Source: Clostridia bacterium (lineage in GTDB: Bacteria > Bacillota > Clostridia > Christensenellales > UBA1242). From it: DNA of 64,000 bases. Shown here one piece after another: positions 25,626 through 32,609 of this stretch. The stretch spans positions 682,001-746,000 of the forward strand of contig CAAGAD010000005.1 in NCBI GenBank assembly GCA_900767715.1, given 5' to 3'. Made by a program: the position numbers and the translations under genes. Numbering within the stretch: the stretch's first letter is position 1; every line of letters starts with the position of its first letter. The notes under the pieces were generated by a model that did not search any database, was not told where the DNA came from, and was given only the letters and a program-made list of their open reading frames with translations.

Positions 25626-25666
25626 TTCTCTCTCCTTATGGTCTTTGGCTCTAAACGAGCAAGGAA

Positions 25667-25692
25667 TTTGGTTCGCTAATTGCTTAACCAAA
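25667..25692 (-). promoter_or_regulatory. Leader hairpin of rpsF
   Basis: TTTGGTT/AACCAAA 7-bp stem with a 12-nt loop within the untranslated leader. Possible ribosomal-protein feedback site; unproven. Confidence 0.4.
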
Positions 25693-25707
25693 CTTTTCGA
25701 CATTGCA

Positions 25708-25736
25708 AGTATAACACAAATAAAGATTTATTGCAA
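25708..25736 (-). promoter_or_regulatory. Promoter of rpsF-ssb-rpsR
   Basis: Minus strand: -35 TTGCAA (25731-25736), 17-bp spacer, -10 TATACT (25708-25713). Confidence 0.8.
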
Positions 25737-25768
25737 GTGCTAATTTTACAATTTTGCCACCCAACAAC

Positions 25769-25795
25769 AAAAAAACTCACCCAAAAAGGTGAGTT
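25769..25795 (-). terminator. Terminator of the 25898-26965 lipoprotein gene
   Basis: Stem AACTCACC/GGTGAGTT (25774-25795) with a six-nt loop and a T run on the minus strand. Confidence 0.75.
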
Positions 25796-25798
25796 ATG

Positions 25799-25844
25799 CA
25801 CCGAGTTATCCACAATTGTGGAAAACTATGTGGATAACTCGGTG
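25799..25844. promoter_or_regulatory. Inverted repeat carrying two perfect DnaA boxes
   Basis: 16-bp perfect arms (25799-25814 and 25829-25844) separated by 14 bp. Each contains a consensus DnaA box, TTATCCACA at 25806-25814 and TGTGGATAA at 25829-25837. It lies about 60 bp upstream of the rpsF-ssb promoter. Confidence 0.75.
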
Positions 25845-25897
25845 GAAATCTCAACCCGATTTGCAAAACTTGTCACATCTTGCCGAGATAGTCTTAG

Positions 25898-26965
25898 TTA
25901 ATTATTTGAGTTATTCCAAATCAATGCAGAGATATCTTCGGTCGCAACGACTGCTTCTAAGGTGATTTTAAGTGTGTTGCCACCGCCCTGGTCATTTGAA
26001 GTCACTGGGACATATATCCCACTGCAAAAGTCTTGTCTAGTGTCGCTATATATTTTTGTAAGCAAATCCGCGCTTGAACCTTGCCCAAAATAGTAATATC
26101 CGTCAATTAGCGTCCAACCAGATTGCAGTCCTTTTATTTCGAATTCGATATTACACTCTATTTTTAATCTAACAAATACCCCCGCCGATGAGATGTTAGA
26201 TATATTAAAATTAATTTCTCCTGCGATTGTGTCGCCTGGTAAATTATTTTGAGAACACAATGTCGCCGTGGCGATGTTCGTATTTTCACTACAACTAATT
26301 TTCCCTATTTGTAAAGTCGCTATTATGGACGTAGGCATAACGGGATTATAAAATTCAAACATCAAGTAGCCATCTTTATCGCTGACAACTTGCTGGAAAT
26401 TGTCTGGACAAGTTACATTGTTTGAATTTGCTTTCCAATAAATTGTGTTTACTCCTGAAAGTTCAATATCTTCCGACAAAACAGAACCACCTTCAACATA
26501 TATAGTATCATCGACTCGACTAGTTAATTTCGCATACAAAACAAATTCATCGTTTATCTTTTCCGTGTCCCATTTTGCAACAATCATTTCATTATTGTTA
26601 ACCAATGGGGTAAAACTAGTTATCTTTGTTTCATTTACACCAGTCCCAACATACCAACCTAGAAAATATTGCGAAATATCACTATTGGCATTCGTAGGCT
26701 TACCCTTGAACGTTGGCAAGTCAACACAACAACCCGCTTCTATCGACATCGTAAAAATATTGTTCTCCTCACAACTATCAACGCCGATTTCGTCCACCAT
26801 TATGTTTGTTAAGTAGTCTTCTATCTCTTCAAATGCGCTAGGCATATTTAAACAAAATTTAAACTCCAACTTTGTACTGTTATCAGCCTGACAACCTGCA
26901 AACAAGACAACAATTGGCAACATCATTAAACACATCATTAAAGCGAACGCTCTCACCTTTTTCAT
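25898..26965 (-). CDS. Secreted lipoprotein with an InlB-type repeat segment
   Basis: 355 residues. Signal peptide (about 1-24) ends in lipobox LFAGC with Cys25, so it is expected to be lipid-anchored outside the cell. Residues about 98-132 (FLGWYVGTGVNETKITSFTPLV...IVAKWD) resemble a Listeria-Bacteroides / InlB B-repeat, a small beta-grasp adhesion module. The rest is beta-rich with several cysteines; no catalytic motif is seen. The start follows AAAAGGAG. Its promoter spacer contains a palindrome, and the divergent XRE regulator is the likely repressor. Confidence 0.7.
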   Translation of the reverse strand: MKKVRAFALMMCLMMLPIVVLFAGCQADNSTKLEFKFCLNMPSAFEEIEDYLTNIMVDEIGVDSCEENNIFTMSIEAGCCVDLPTFKGKPTNANSDISQYFLGWYVGTGVNETKITSFTPLVNNNEMIVAKWDTEKINDEFVLYAKLTSRVDDTIYVEGGSVLSEDIELSGVNTIYWKANSNNVTCPDNFQQVVSDKDGYLMFEFYNPVMPTSIIATLQIGKISCSENTNIATATLCSQNNLPGDTIAGEINFNISNISSAGVFVRLKIECNIEFEIKGLQSGWTLIDGYYYFGQGSSADLLTKIYSDTRQDFCSGIYVPVTSNDQGGGNTLKITLEAVVATEDISALIWNNSNN

Positions 26966-26995
26966 ATATTTTCTCCTTTTACATATGCTAACGTT

Positions 26996-27024
26996 ATTAT
27001 ACTAGGTCTATTGACCTAAATCAA
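26996..27024 (-). promoter_or_regulatory. Promoter of the lipoprotein gene
   Basis: Minus strand: -35 TTGATT (27019-27024), 17-bp spacer, -10 TATAAT (26996-27001). The spacer is almost wholly occupied by the palindrome at 27003-27018. Confidence 0.8.
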
Positions 27025-27036
27025 GTCTTTTGACCT
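27003..27036. promoter_or_regulatory. Two XRE operator sites
   Basis: TAGGTCTATTGACCTA (27003-27018, perfect 6-bp arms) and AAGTCTTTTGACCT (27023-27036). Their centres are about two helical turns apart; they overlap the lipoprotein promoter and precede the XRE start. Confidence 0.65.
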
Positions 27037-27057
27037 AAAAAGTTTTATCATAATTGT

Positions 27058-27255
27058 ATGGAATTTAAAGAAATAGTGAAAGATATCTTGGTGACATATG
27101 GGTACAGCCAACAAAAATTGGCCAATGAATTAAATGTCAACCAGACAACAGTGAGTCAATGGCTATCGGGTCACAAAAAGCCATCATACGATAGCATTGA
27201 AATGATATACAAAAAATTCAAAATAACCCCGAACGAAATTTTCGGGATTGAATAA
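27058..27255 (+). CDS. Small XRE-family repressor
   Basis: A 65-residue protein consisting of a single Cro-type HTH: YSQQKLANELNVNQTTVSQWLSG then KKPSYDSIEMIYKKF. Too short for a sensing domain. No ribosome site is visible before the ATG, so translation may be leaderless or inefficient, typical for a repressor. It is divergent from the lipoprotein gene with two operator copies between, so autoregulation plus repression of the lipoprotein is the simplest reading. Confidence 0.8.
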   Translation: MEFKEIVKDILVTYGYSQQKLANELNVNQTTVSQWLSGHKKPSYDSIEMIYKKFKITPNEIFGIE

Positions 27256-27273
27256 GGCGGGATCGCCTTTTTT
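27254..27273 (+). terminator. Terminator after the XRE gene
   Basis: AAGGCG-GGAT-CGCC followed by six T. Confidence 0.7.
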
Positions 27274-27311
27274 GTTTCATTATTTTGGGTGGGAGCGCAT
27301 AAACATAAGAT

Positions 27312-28007
27312 ATGGAATACGGGCGAAAGCAAAGGTTGATTATGGGGGTTGCCACCTTAGTGGTGTTTTGCGTGGTGGTAATGTTTGCCACTATGCCTAT
27401 CGTTTTCGTGGACAAGTCTCCGCACTGGCAGAAGACCGTTTTGCTTGACGCGGGGCACGGCGGACGTGACGGGGGCTGTGTGGGTGCGAACGGGAGCATT
27501 GAAAAAGAGTTGAACCTTGCCTACACTTTGGAAATAAAACGAATGCTGGAAGACGCTGGTGTTCGGGTGGTGTTGACGCGCGCACAAGACGAAGCGCTCT
27601 ACTCGCCTTTTGCCCGCAACAAAAAAATTGACGATATGCAAAAACGCGTGGCAATCATCAAGCGCACAAAACCAGATTTGTACATAAGTATTCATATGAA
27701 CTCCACAAGTTACACCTATCGTCAAGGCGCACAAGTTTATTACGGGCAGGTGAATGACAGTGGAAAAGGCTTTGCCGAACTGCTCGCCAAGACTTACAAC
27801 CGCTTGTTGCCGAACGCCAGCCCAAATGCGAAATCTGGCGACCTATACATTCTCGACCAAACCAACTACGCGGGCGTACTGGTCGAATGCGGATTTCTGT
27901 CAAATGCGGAAGAAGAAGCCAACCTTTTGACCAAGGAGTATCGACAACGCGTGGCATATGCGACTTTCTGCGGAGTGATGTTGTGTCTGGGACTAAAAAC
28001 GGCTTAG
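27312..28007 (+). CDS. cwlD: N-acetylmuramoyl-L-alanine amidase, CwlD type
   Basis: A 231-residue zinc amidase that cleaves stem peptides from peptidoglycan; in spore formers CwlD helps make muramic-delta-lactam in the cortex. One N-terminal membrane helix (about 10-31), then the Amidase_3 domain with LLDAGHGGRDGG (His49), IEKELNL (Glu near 64-66), ISIHMNS and VECGFLSN. The length fits CwlD rather than large autolysins. The Shine-Dalgarno is weak (GTGGGAG placed far upstream). Confidence 0.88.
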   Translation: MEYGRKQRLIMGVATLVVFCVVVMFATMPIVFVDKSPHWQKTVLLDAGHGGRDGGCVGANGSIEKELNLAYTLEIKRMLEDAGVRVVLTRAQDEALYSPFARNKKIDDMQKRVAIIKRTKPDLYISIHMNSTSYTYRQGAQVYYGQVNDSGKGFAELLAKTYNRLLPNASPNAKSGDLYILDQTNYAGVLVECGFLSNAEEEANLLTKEYRQRVAYATFCGVMLCLGLKTA

Positions 28008-28010
28008 GTC

Positions 28011-28038
28011 TTGACAACAAGATTAGTTGTGTTATACT
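28011..28038 (+). promoter_or_regulatory. Promoter of the 60-residue protein gene
   Basis: -35 TTGACA (28011-28016), 16-bp spacer, -10 TATACT (28033-28038). Confidence 0.75.
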
Positions 28039-28113
28039 CTCAACTGCCAACAGAATGAGTTACATCTAAAATTTAGAATTGAGATAAACTCCAAGCACAA
28101 AAAGGGAAGAAAT

Positions 28114-28296
28114 ATGAAAAACAATTTGACACAAAAATTATTGGAAAAATATTCAAATCCAATCACCGAAGAAAAAGACAGTTGCGCTAGTCACGGTTCA
28201 TTCGTGAAAGCGTACGAGCAAATGAAAAAAGCGCAAGCCGAAAAAAATAATGAAAATAACGAGAAAAAACTTGCAAAAATGGTTATAGAACGCTAA
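28114..28296 (+). CDS. Small charged hypothetical protein, 60 residues
   Basis: A soluble, helix-prone peptide rich in Lys, Glu and Asn: MKNNLTQKLLEKYSNPITEE at the start, one Cys, then a Gln/Lys/Asn-rich helix. No family was recognised. It has its own near-consensus promoter, a GGGAAG ribosome site and a strong terminator, so it is very probably expressed as a single-gene unit. The start at 28114 is set by the ribosome site; the longer frame to 28027 overlaps the promoter. Confidence 0.65.
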   Translation: MKNNLTQKLLEKYSNPITEEKDSCASHGSFVKAYEQMKKAQAEKNNENNEKKLAKMVIER

Positions 28297-28302
28297 TTTG
28301 TA

Positions 28303-28333
28303 AAAAAAATGACCGCTAAACGCGGTCTTTTTT
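28303..28333. terminator. Bidirectional terminator
   Basis: GACCGC-TAAAC-GCGGTC (28311-28327) flanked by A and T runs; serves the 60-residue gene and the convergent YgjV-like gene. Confidence 0.85.
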
Positions 28334-28834
28334 CATTTTAAATATTCTTATGAGTTCAAAGATGATTATCACAAGTTCGGCAACTACCGCGAAGATAGAT
28401 TTGTAGCAAATGCCATAAATGACCCATATTATGCTATTAATGAAACTAATTATTGTGTAGAGTCTAAGGTTGCTTTGCCAGTACGCAAAGGTGAGATTGA
28501 CGCTCGCCACAATTGACATAAAGTCATACCAATGTCTAAACCCTAATACGCCAAAGCCTATTGCAATCAATACGCAAATGGTGAGAGACCAATAATTATG
28601 TTCTACCCCACGTCTATTATCGATATAGAACCAAATAATTCTTGACACCGCTGCGATATTAATGAGTGCACCCGTTGCTGAGCCCAAGAGAAAATAATGT
28701 GTGAAATAGCATAGGGTATTTATCATTCCTAGAACGAGAACCTTACGCTTGTCGCGGACGAAAAAAGATGGCACCACCGCGCAAATCGCCAGCACCATAA
28801 ATATTTGTGAAATGATATATTTAGTCGTCCACAT
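28316..28834 (-). CDS. YgjV-like membrane protein
   Basis: 172 residues with five or six short helices, similar in layout to the YgjV inner-membrane family: SQIFMVLAICAVVPSFFVRDKRKVLVLGMINTL-type opening with a conserved Arg-Asp-Lys loop, and helix pairs to the C-terminus. No enzymatic motif; the family's role is unknown. The start follows GAGGTG, inside the coding end of the upstream gene (14-bp overlap), so they are co-translated. Confidence 0.6.
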   Translation of the reverse strand: MWTTKYIISQIFMVLAICAVVPSFFVRDKRKVLVLGMINTLCYFTHYFLLGSATGALINIAAVSRIIWFYIDNRRGVEHNYWSLTICVLIAIGFGVLGFRHWYDFMSIVASVNLTFAYWQSNLRLYTIISFINSIIWVIYGICYKSIFAVVAELVIIIFELIRIFKMKKDRV

Positions 28835-29369
28835 TAAAATTTTTCACCTCATAAATTTTGCCGTGTTTAGATTTGGTCACATAATGGGCTTTCAAAAAGT
28901 TGGTTGCGCACTTTTCTCCAATAGATGTCACGCAATTCATAACGATACGTACAATATGTTTGCCTTGTTTGTTTAACGCGTTAATTCTGTTGCAGAACCC
29001 ACGCCACAACTTTTTCACTGCAACGCCGTTCTGGAAATTTCTGTCCAGAGCGATAGAAGTGAGCAATCCGTTATTTTTACCCACATTAAACGGCAAAACG
29101 TCAGCATTCGTTATTTCGTAATCTGGGAGCGCGCCCGACAAAATTCTGGTATAACATTCATCACCCACTGCCATAAAATTAATATAACCAACAACGCGGT
29201 CATTACACAACAAAAAAGTGTAAATATCTTTGTTGACTGATAACCAATCGTGGCAAGTGATTTTGTCACCCACTTCTTCGGGCATAAAAAATTGTTTGTC
29301 TATCGTAATCGCCTGCGCCAAACGTTCATCCGTCACATCGTACGCAATGGAAAAATTATATTCATTCAT
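28821..29369 (-). CDS. GNAT-like N-acetyltransferase
   Basis: 182 residues. The arrangement is that of small acetyltransferases: N-terminal MNEYNFSIAYDVTDERLAQA, FLLCNDRVVGYINFMAVGDECY as strand 2-4, LTSIALDRNFQNGVAVKKLWRGF as the acyl-CoA-binding motif, and KCATNFLKAHYVTKSKHGKIYEV at the end. The acceptor is unknown. The start at 29369 is a choice: GGAG lies directly against the ATG, and the frame extends to 29528 without better support. It overlaps the YgjV-like gene downstream by 14 bp. Confidence 0.6.
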   Translation of the reverse strand: MNEYNFSIAYDVTDERLAQAITIDKQFFMPEEVGDKITCHDWLSVNKDIYTFLLCNDRVVGYINFMAVGDECYTRILSGALPDYEITNADVLPFNVGKNNGLLTSIALDRNFQNGVAVKKLWRGFCNRINALNKQGKHIVRIVMNCVTSIGEKCATNFLKAHYVTKSKHGKIYEVKNFNVDD

Positions 29370-29633
29370 CTCCACATAAATATAACACAGAGAAAAATCA
29401 AAGTCAAAAATAATTTTCATTTTAAATCGCAGATTTTCATTCGTGAGATTTTCAGTGTAAAAATATTGGTTTTTATGAATTTTGCACCAAAAAAGCGTGT
29501 TTTTATTGAAAATCTGCATATAAAACATACATTTTCATATATTTTACACAATCTTTCGATTTCATTTTGACAAACGCGCAAATTTGAACTCGCATACGCA
29601 TATACATAAAGTCGATAACATTCTGTAAAAACC

Positions 29634-29661
29634 TTGACTTCCAAGTCAAAAATGTTATAAT
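29634..29661 (+). promoter_or_regulatory. Promoter of the 150-residue gene
   Basis: -35 TTGACT (29634-29639), 16-bp spacer, -10 TATAAT (29656-29661). The -35 forms half of a perfect palindrome TTGACTT-CC-AAGTCAA (29634-29649), a possible operator. Confidence 0.75.
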
Positions 29662-29690
29662 AGCACGGAAAGTAAATATGGAGGAATATT

Positions 29691-30143
29691 ATGGACAAAC
29701 TAAATAAACCTGAATCGTTTAAACTAGAGAACAAAAAGGCAACTAACGAGCCAAAACGTAGTTACGAAACAATTTCATATTCTAGAACACCTGATGCCAA
29801 GAACGCTGTTGAATATTACATCGTAACTAACGGAAAACATTTTCTAATTGTAAACGTTGATAAACTATTCACTGAGAAGAATGTGCGCGACTGCGTACAC
29901 CCAATTAGACAGTCTTTTGCAAAAAGATTTATACGTGGTGGAAAATGCAAATTGTATTCCATTCCATACGCTACAAACAACATTCTCGATGTTCGCATCG
30001 TTAGTAAAGAAGGTAAAGCGGCAAACTTTGACGAACTCTTGTTCACCAATCAAAGAAACAGTGAGGGCGAATTAACTTTGGTTTATTGCGAACCAACTAT
30101 CCGCAACAGAGAAATGGAAATCGATACTGAAATGGGTAGATAG
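29691..30143 (+). CDS. Hypothetical protein, 150 residues
   Basis: A soluble protein with a basic, disordered N-terminus (about 1-35) and a mixed alpha/beta body: YYIVTNGKHFLIVNVDKLF, a two-Cys segment (Cys68 and Cys87 region), and VDELL-like helices near the end. I do not recognise a family. Strong GGAGG ribosome site, near-consensus promoter with an overlapping palindrome and a clean terminator mark it as a real, regulated single gene. Confidence 0.6.
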   Translation: MDKLNKPESFKLENKKATNEPKRSYETISYSRTPDAKNAVEYYIVTNGKHFLIVNVDKLFTEKNVRDCVHPIRQSFAKRFIRGGKCKLYSIPYATNNILDVRIVSKEGKAANFDELLFTNQRNSEGELTLVYCEPTIRNREMEIDTEMGR

Positions 30144-30147
30144 AAAT

Positions 30148-30181
30148 AAAAAAGAATTTGCGTAAAGCAAGTTCTTTTTTT
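30148..30181 (+). terminator. Terminator of the 150-residue gene
   Basis: Stem AAAAAAGAATTTGC paired with GCAAGTTCTTTTTT (one mismatch), loop GTAAA. Confidence 0.8.
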
Positions 30182-30529
30182 GTATTGTATTTAATTTGCA
30201 GTTTCTATTCTCGCATTAATTTTTTATTAGCAAATATTAGTTGAAAATTAATTAGATACATTAATAAATTATTTAATTAAATTAATAATTAGAGCATTTA
30301 AAAATTAAAATTAAATTATTTAATATTGTTAAATATCAAAATAATTATTAAATAAATAAAAAAATATTGAAAAATAATTATTTTATCACCTTTTTATAGG
30401 TAATTTGCAATTATTTAACAATATTTTTTATTATTTTGATTTTTACAAATTATACTTATTTAATTTTTTTTGAAAAATTGTTCTTAAATATATTTATAAA
30501 ATTTTGTAATTTTATTTTGCAGATATGTC
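30182..30529. other. Extremely AT-rich gap
   Basis: Almost only A and T, with a small hairpin around ATCACC/GGTAAT near 30386-30403. No gene or RNA is seen; the hydA-rubrerythrin gene ends at its right edge. Confidence 0.6.
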
Positions 30530-31207
30530 TTACATATAACTAACAGACTTTACTTCAAAATAACTTTGTGGGTGACTGCACACTGGGCATACTTCTGGGG
30601 CTTTTGTGCCAATAACGATATGCCCGCAATTTCTGCATTCCCAAACTTTAACCGAACTCTTTTCGAATACTTGTTTGGTTTCAACATTTTTGAGAAGTGC
30701 ACGATAGCGTTCTTCGTGTGCTTTTTCAATCGCGCCAACTGCTCTAAATTTTTCTGCCAATTCTTTAAAGCCTTCTTCTTCAGCAGTCTTGGCAAAAGAT
30801 TCATACATATCCGTCCATTCAAAGTTCTCGCCTTCGGCAGCAGCCTTCAAATTGCTAGCCGTGTCGCCAATACCTTTGAGTTCCTTAAACCACATTTTTG
30901 CGTGCTCTTTTTCGTTGTCAGCGGTGTGCAAGAAAATCTCGGCAATCTGCTCGTAACCTTCCTTCTTTGCCACGGACGAGAAATATGTGTATTTGTTACG
31001 TGCTTGGCTCTCGCCAGCAAATGCTGTCATCAAATTCTTTTCCGTTTGTGTGCCTGCATATTTGTTTACGCCCGCGTCAGTTTCGCGCTCGCTCACTTTG
31101 GTCAACGCCGTTCCGTCGCGACGGCATTTTGGACAAACTGCTTGTTTGCCTGCTTCTACTTCAAATTCTTCTCCGCATACATTACATTTGTAAACAACCA
31201 TTTTCAT
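30530..31207 (-). CDS. Rubrerythrin made from an internal start of the fusion gene
   Basis: The same frame as the fusion, but AAGGAG followed by ATG at 31207 offers a normal start for a 225-residue protein. Domains: N-terminal desulforedoxin/rubredoxin-like knot (CNVC at 8-11, CPKC at 25-28), ferritin-like diiron bundle (AFAGESQARNKY, DNEKEHAKMWF, AIEKAHEERY), and C-terminal rubredoxin (CRNC, CPVC). Such proteins reduce hydrogen peroxide using reduced rubredoxin or NADH-linked donors. Both a free and a fused form may be made. Confidence 0.8.
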   Translation of the reverse strand: MKMVVYKCNVCGEEFEVEAGKQAVCPKCRRDGTALTKVSERETDAGVNKYAGTQTEKNLMTAFAGESQARNKYTYFSSVAKKEGYEQIAEIFLHTADNEKEHAKMWFKELKGIGDTASNLKAAAEGENFEWTDMYESFAKTAEEEGFKELAEKFRAVGAIEKAHEERYRALLKNVETKQVFEKSSVKVWECRNCGHIVIGTKAPEVCPVCSHPQSYFEVKSVSYM

Positions 31208-32593
31208 ATTTTTTTCTCCTTTTTTATTTGTTGTTTTATTATTCAAGATTGATGACTTGTCGGTAAATGTGGTGTGCAACAATTCTTCTGCAAGCGTTCC
31301 ACCCACCTTACCATAAAATTCGCCATACAACTCTTTTATTTCCGGATTGTCGCAACTAATTTTTATACTCTTATTTTCGTCACAATCATAAAGCCCTTTT
31401 ATGCGCGCGCAATTAACATCGGCTTCTTCACCAATATGTTTTGGTTGACCGCCACCGCCAATACACCCACCTGGGCACGCCATTACTTCGACGAAATCAA
31501 AATGCTCGCCAAGCTGTATTCTCGCGATGAGTTCGCGAACGTTTCGCATACCATAGACCGACGCCACTCGCAATGCGTATTCGCCGATGTGCACTTCTGC
31601 CACTCTCAAACCGTCATACCCGCGTATATTATCAAATTTCACGAAATCGGCTGGCGGATTTGAACCGGTAACCATTTTGTAAAGGTTTCGCAAACTGGCT
31701 TCCATAACGCCACCCGTATTGCCGAATATGGCACCCGCGCCCGAGCATTCGCCCATAAAGTCGTCATAGTTGTCGTCGGCCAGGTCGTTCAAATCGATTT
31801 TCTCTCCCTTTGCCCAATTTGCCAACTCGCGCGTAGTGAGAATGAAGTCGTTATCGCGAATATTAGGTTGATTATTATATCTTGCACTTGAATTCAATTC
31901 CGCGCGTTTAATTTCCATTTTCTTCGCCGTGCAAGGAGTGATTGTCACATTCACGATTTTGGTCGGGTCAAGATTTTTGCATTTGGCAAAATAGGTCTTG
32001 ATAGTAGCGCCTTGCATACTGATTGGACTTTTGCAAGTTGACAAGTTGTCTTTCATATTAGGGAAAAATGTTTCAACGAACTTCACCCAAGACGGACAGC
32101 AACTCGTAAACATTGGCGCGCTCACTTTCGAGCGTAAACGCGACAAAAGTTCGTTCGACTCTTCCATAATAGTCAGGTCTGCGCCAAAGTTGGTGTCGAG
32201 CACAAAGTTGAACCCGAGTTTACGCAAAAGTGCAACCATTTTGCCTTGAACGAAACTACCATAAGGCAAGCCGAACTCTTCGCCTAGTGCGACGCGTACG
32301 GCTGGTGCGGTGGAAACGATAAAAATCTTGGATTTGTCTGCCATTGCGGTTTGCAACTCTCTATAATCAAGCCTTTCCACAATGCTATTGGTTGGGCAAA
32401 CGTTCGCACACTGCCCGCAATTCACGCACACTGCTTTGTTGGTGTTTCTCAAATCATAATGGTCAAGCACAGACATATACTCACGGCAAACGCGAGCACA
32501 CTCTCCACACCTAATACATTTGTCTTCAATTCGCACAATGGACGGATTTGCTTCGTCAATCGGCACACGTGAATATTGGTCAATAAATTCCAA
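30530..32593 (-). CDS. [FeFe]-hydrogenase fused to rubrerythrin
   Basis: A single 687-residue frame. Residues 1-440 are a monomeric [FeFe]-hydrogenase: two 4Fe-4S ferredoxin motifs (Cys26/29/32/36 and 56/59/62/66), H-cluster motifs TSCCPSW (163-169), TPCTAKK (219-225) and ACPGGCIGGGGQP, and the small-subunit-like tail ending ELLHTTFTDKS. A low-complexity linker, in which the downstream ribosome site is itself translated as KKGEKN, leads into a complete rubrerythrin from residue 463. The gene starts with TTG after AGGAG. It probably passes electrons between hydrogen, ferredoxin and peroxide reduction (inference). Last gene of the glnS operon. Confidence 0.85.
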   Translation of the reverse strand: MEFIDQYSRVPIDEANPSIVRIEDKCIRCGECARVCREYMSVLDHYDLRNTNKAVCVNCGQCANVCPTNSIVERLDYRELQTAMADKSKIFIVSTAPAVRVALGEEFGLPYGSFVQGKMVALLRKLGFNFVLDTNFGADLTIMEESNELLSRLRSKVSAPMFTSCCPSWVKFVETFFPNMKDNLSTCKSPISMQGATIKTYFAKCKNLDPTKIVNVTITPCTAKKMEIKRAELNSSARYNNQPNIRDNDFILTTRELANWAKGEKIDLNDLADDNYDDFMGECSGAGAIFGNTGGVMEASLRNLYKMVTGSNPPADFVKFDNIRGYDGLRVAEVHIGEYALRVASVYGMRNVRELIARIQLGEHFDFVEVMACPGGCIGGGGQPKHIGEEADVNCARIKGLYDCDENKSIKISCDNPEIKELYGEFYGKVGGTLAEELLHTTFTDKSSILNNKTTNKKGEKNMKMVVYKCNVCGEEFEVEAGKQAVCPKCRRDGTALTKVSERETDAGVNKYAGTQTEKNLMTAFAGESQARNKYTYFSSVAKKEGYEQIAEIFLHTADNEKEHAKMWFKELKGIGDTASNLKAAAEGENFEWTDMYESFAKTAEEEGFKELAEKFRAVGAIEKAHEERYRALLKNVETKQVFEKSSVKVWECRNCGHIVIGTKAPEVCPVCSHPQSYFEVKSVSYM

Positions 32594-32609
32594 ATTTTTC
32601 TCCTATGTG

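Noticed and set aside
29429..29517. Inverted repeat GCAGATTTTCA / TGAAAATCTGC, arms 67 bp apart
   Set aside because: Arms too far apart for a stable hairpin and no gene boundary or protein site fits; probably chance in AT-rich DNA.
30566..31252. 228-codon plus-strand frame opposite the rubrerythrin gene
   Set aside because: Antisense shadow of a clearly coding gene; composition (Phe/Cys-rich) is typical of a shadow.
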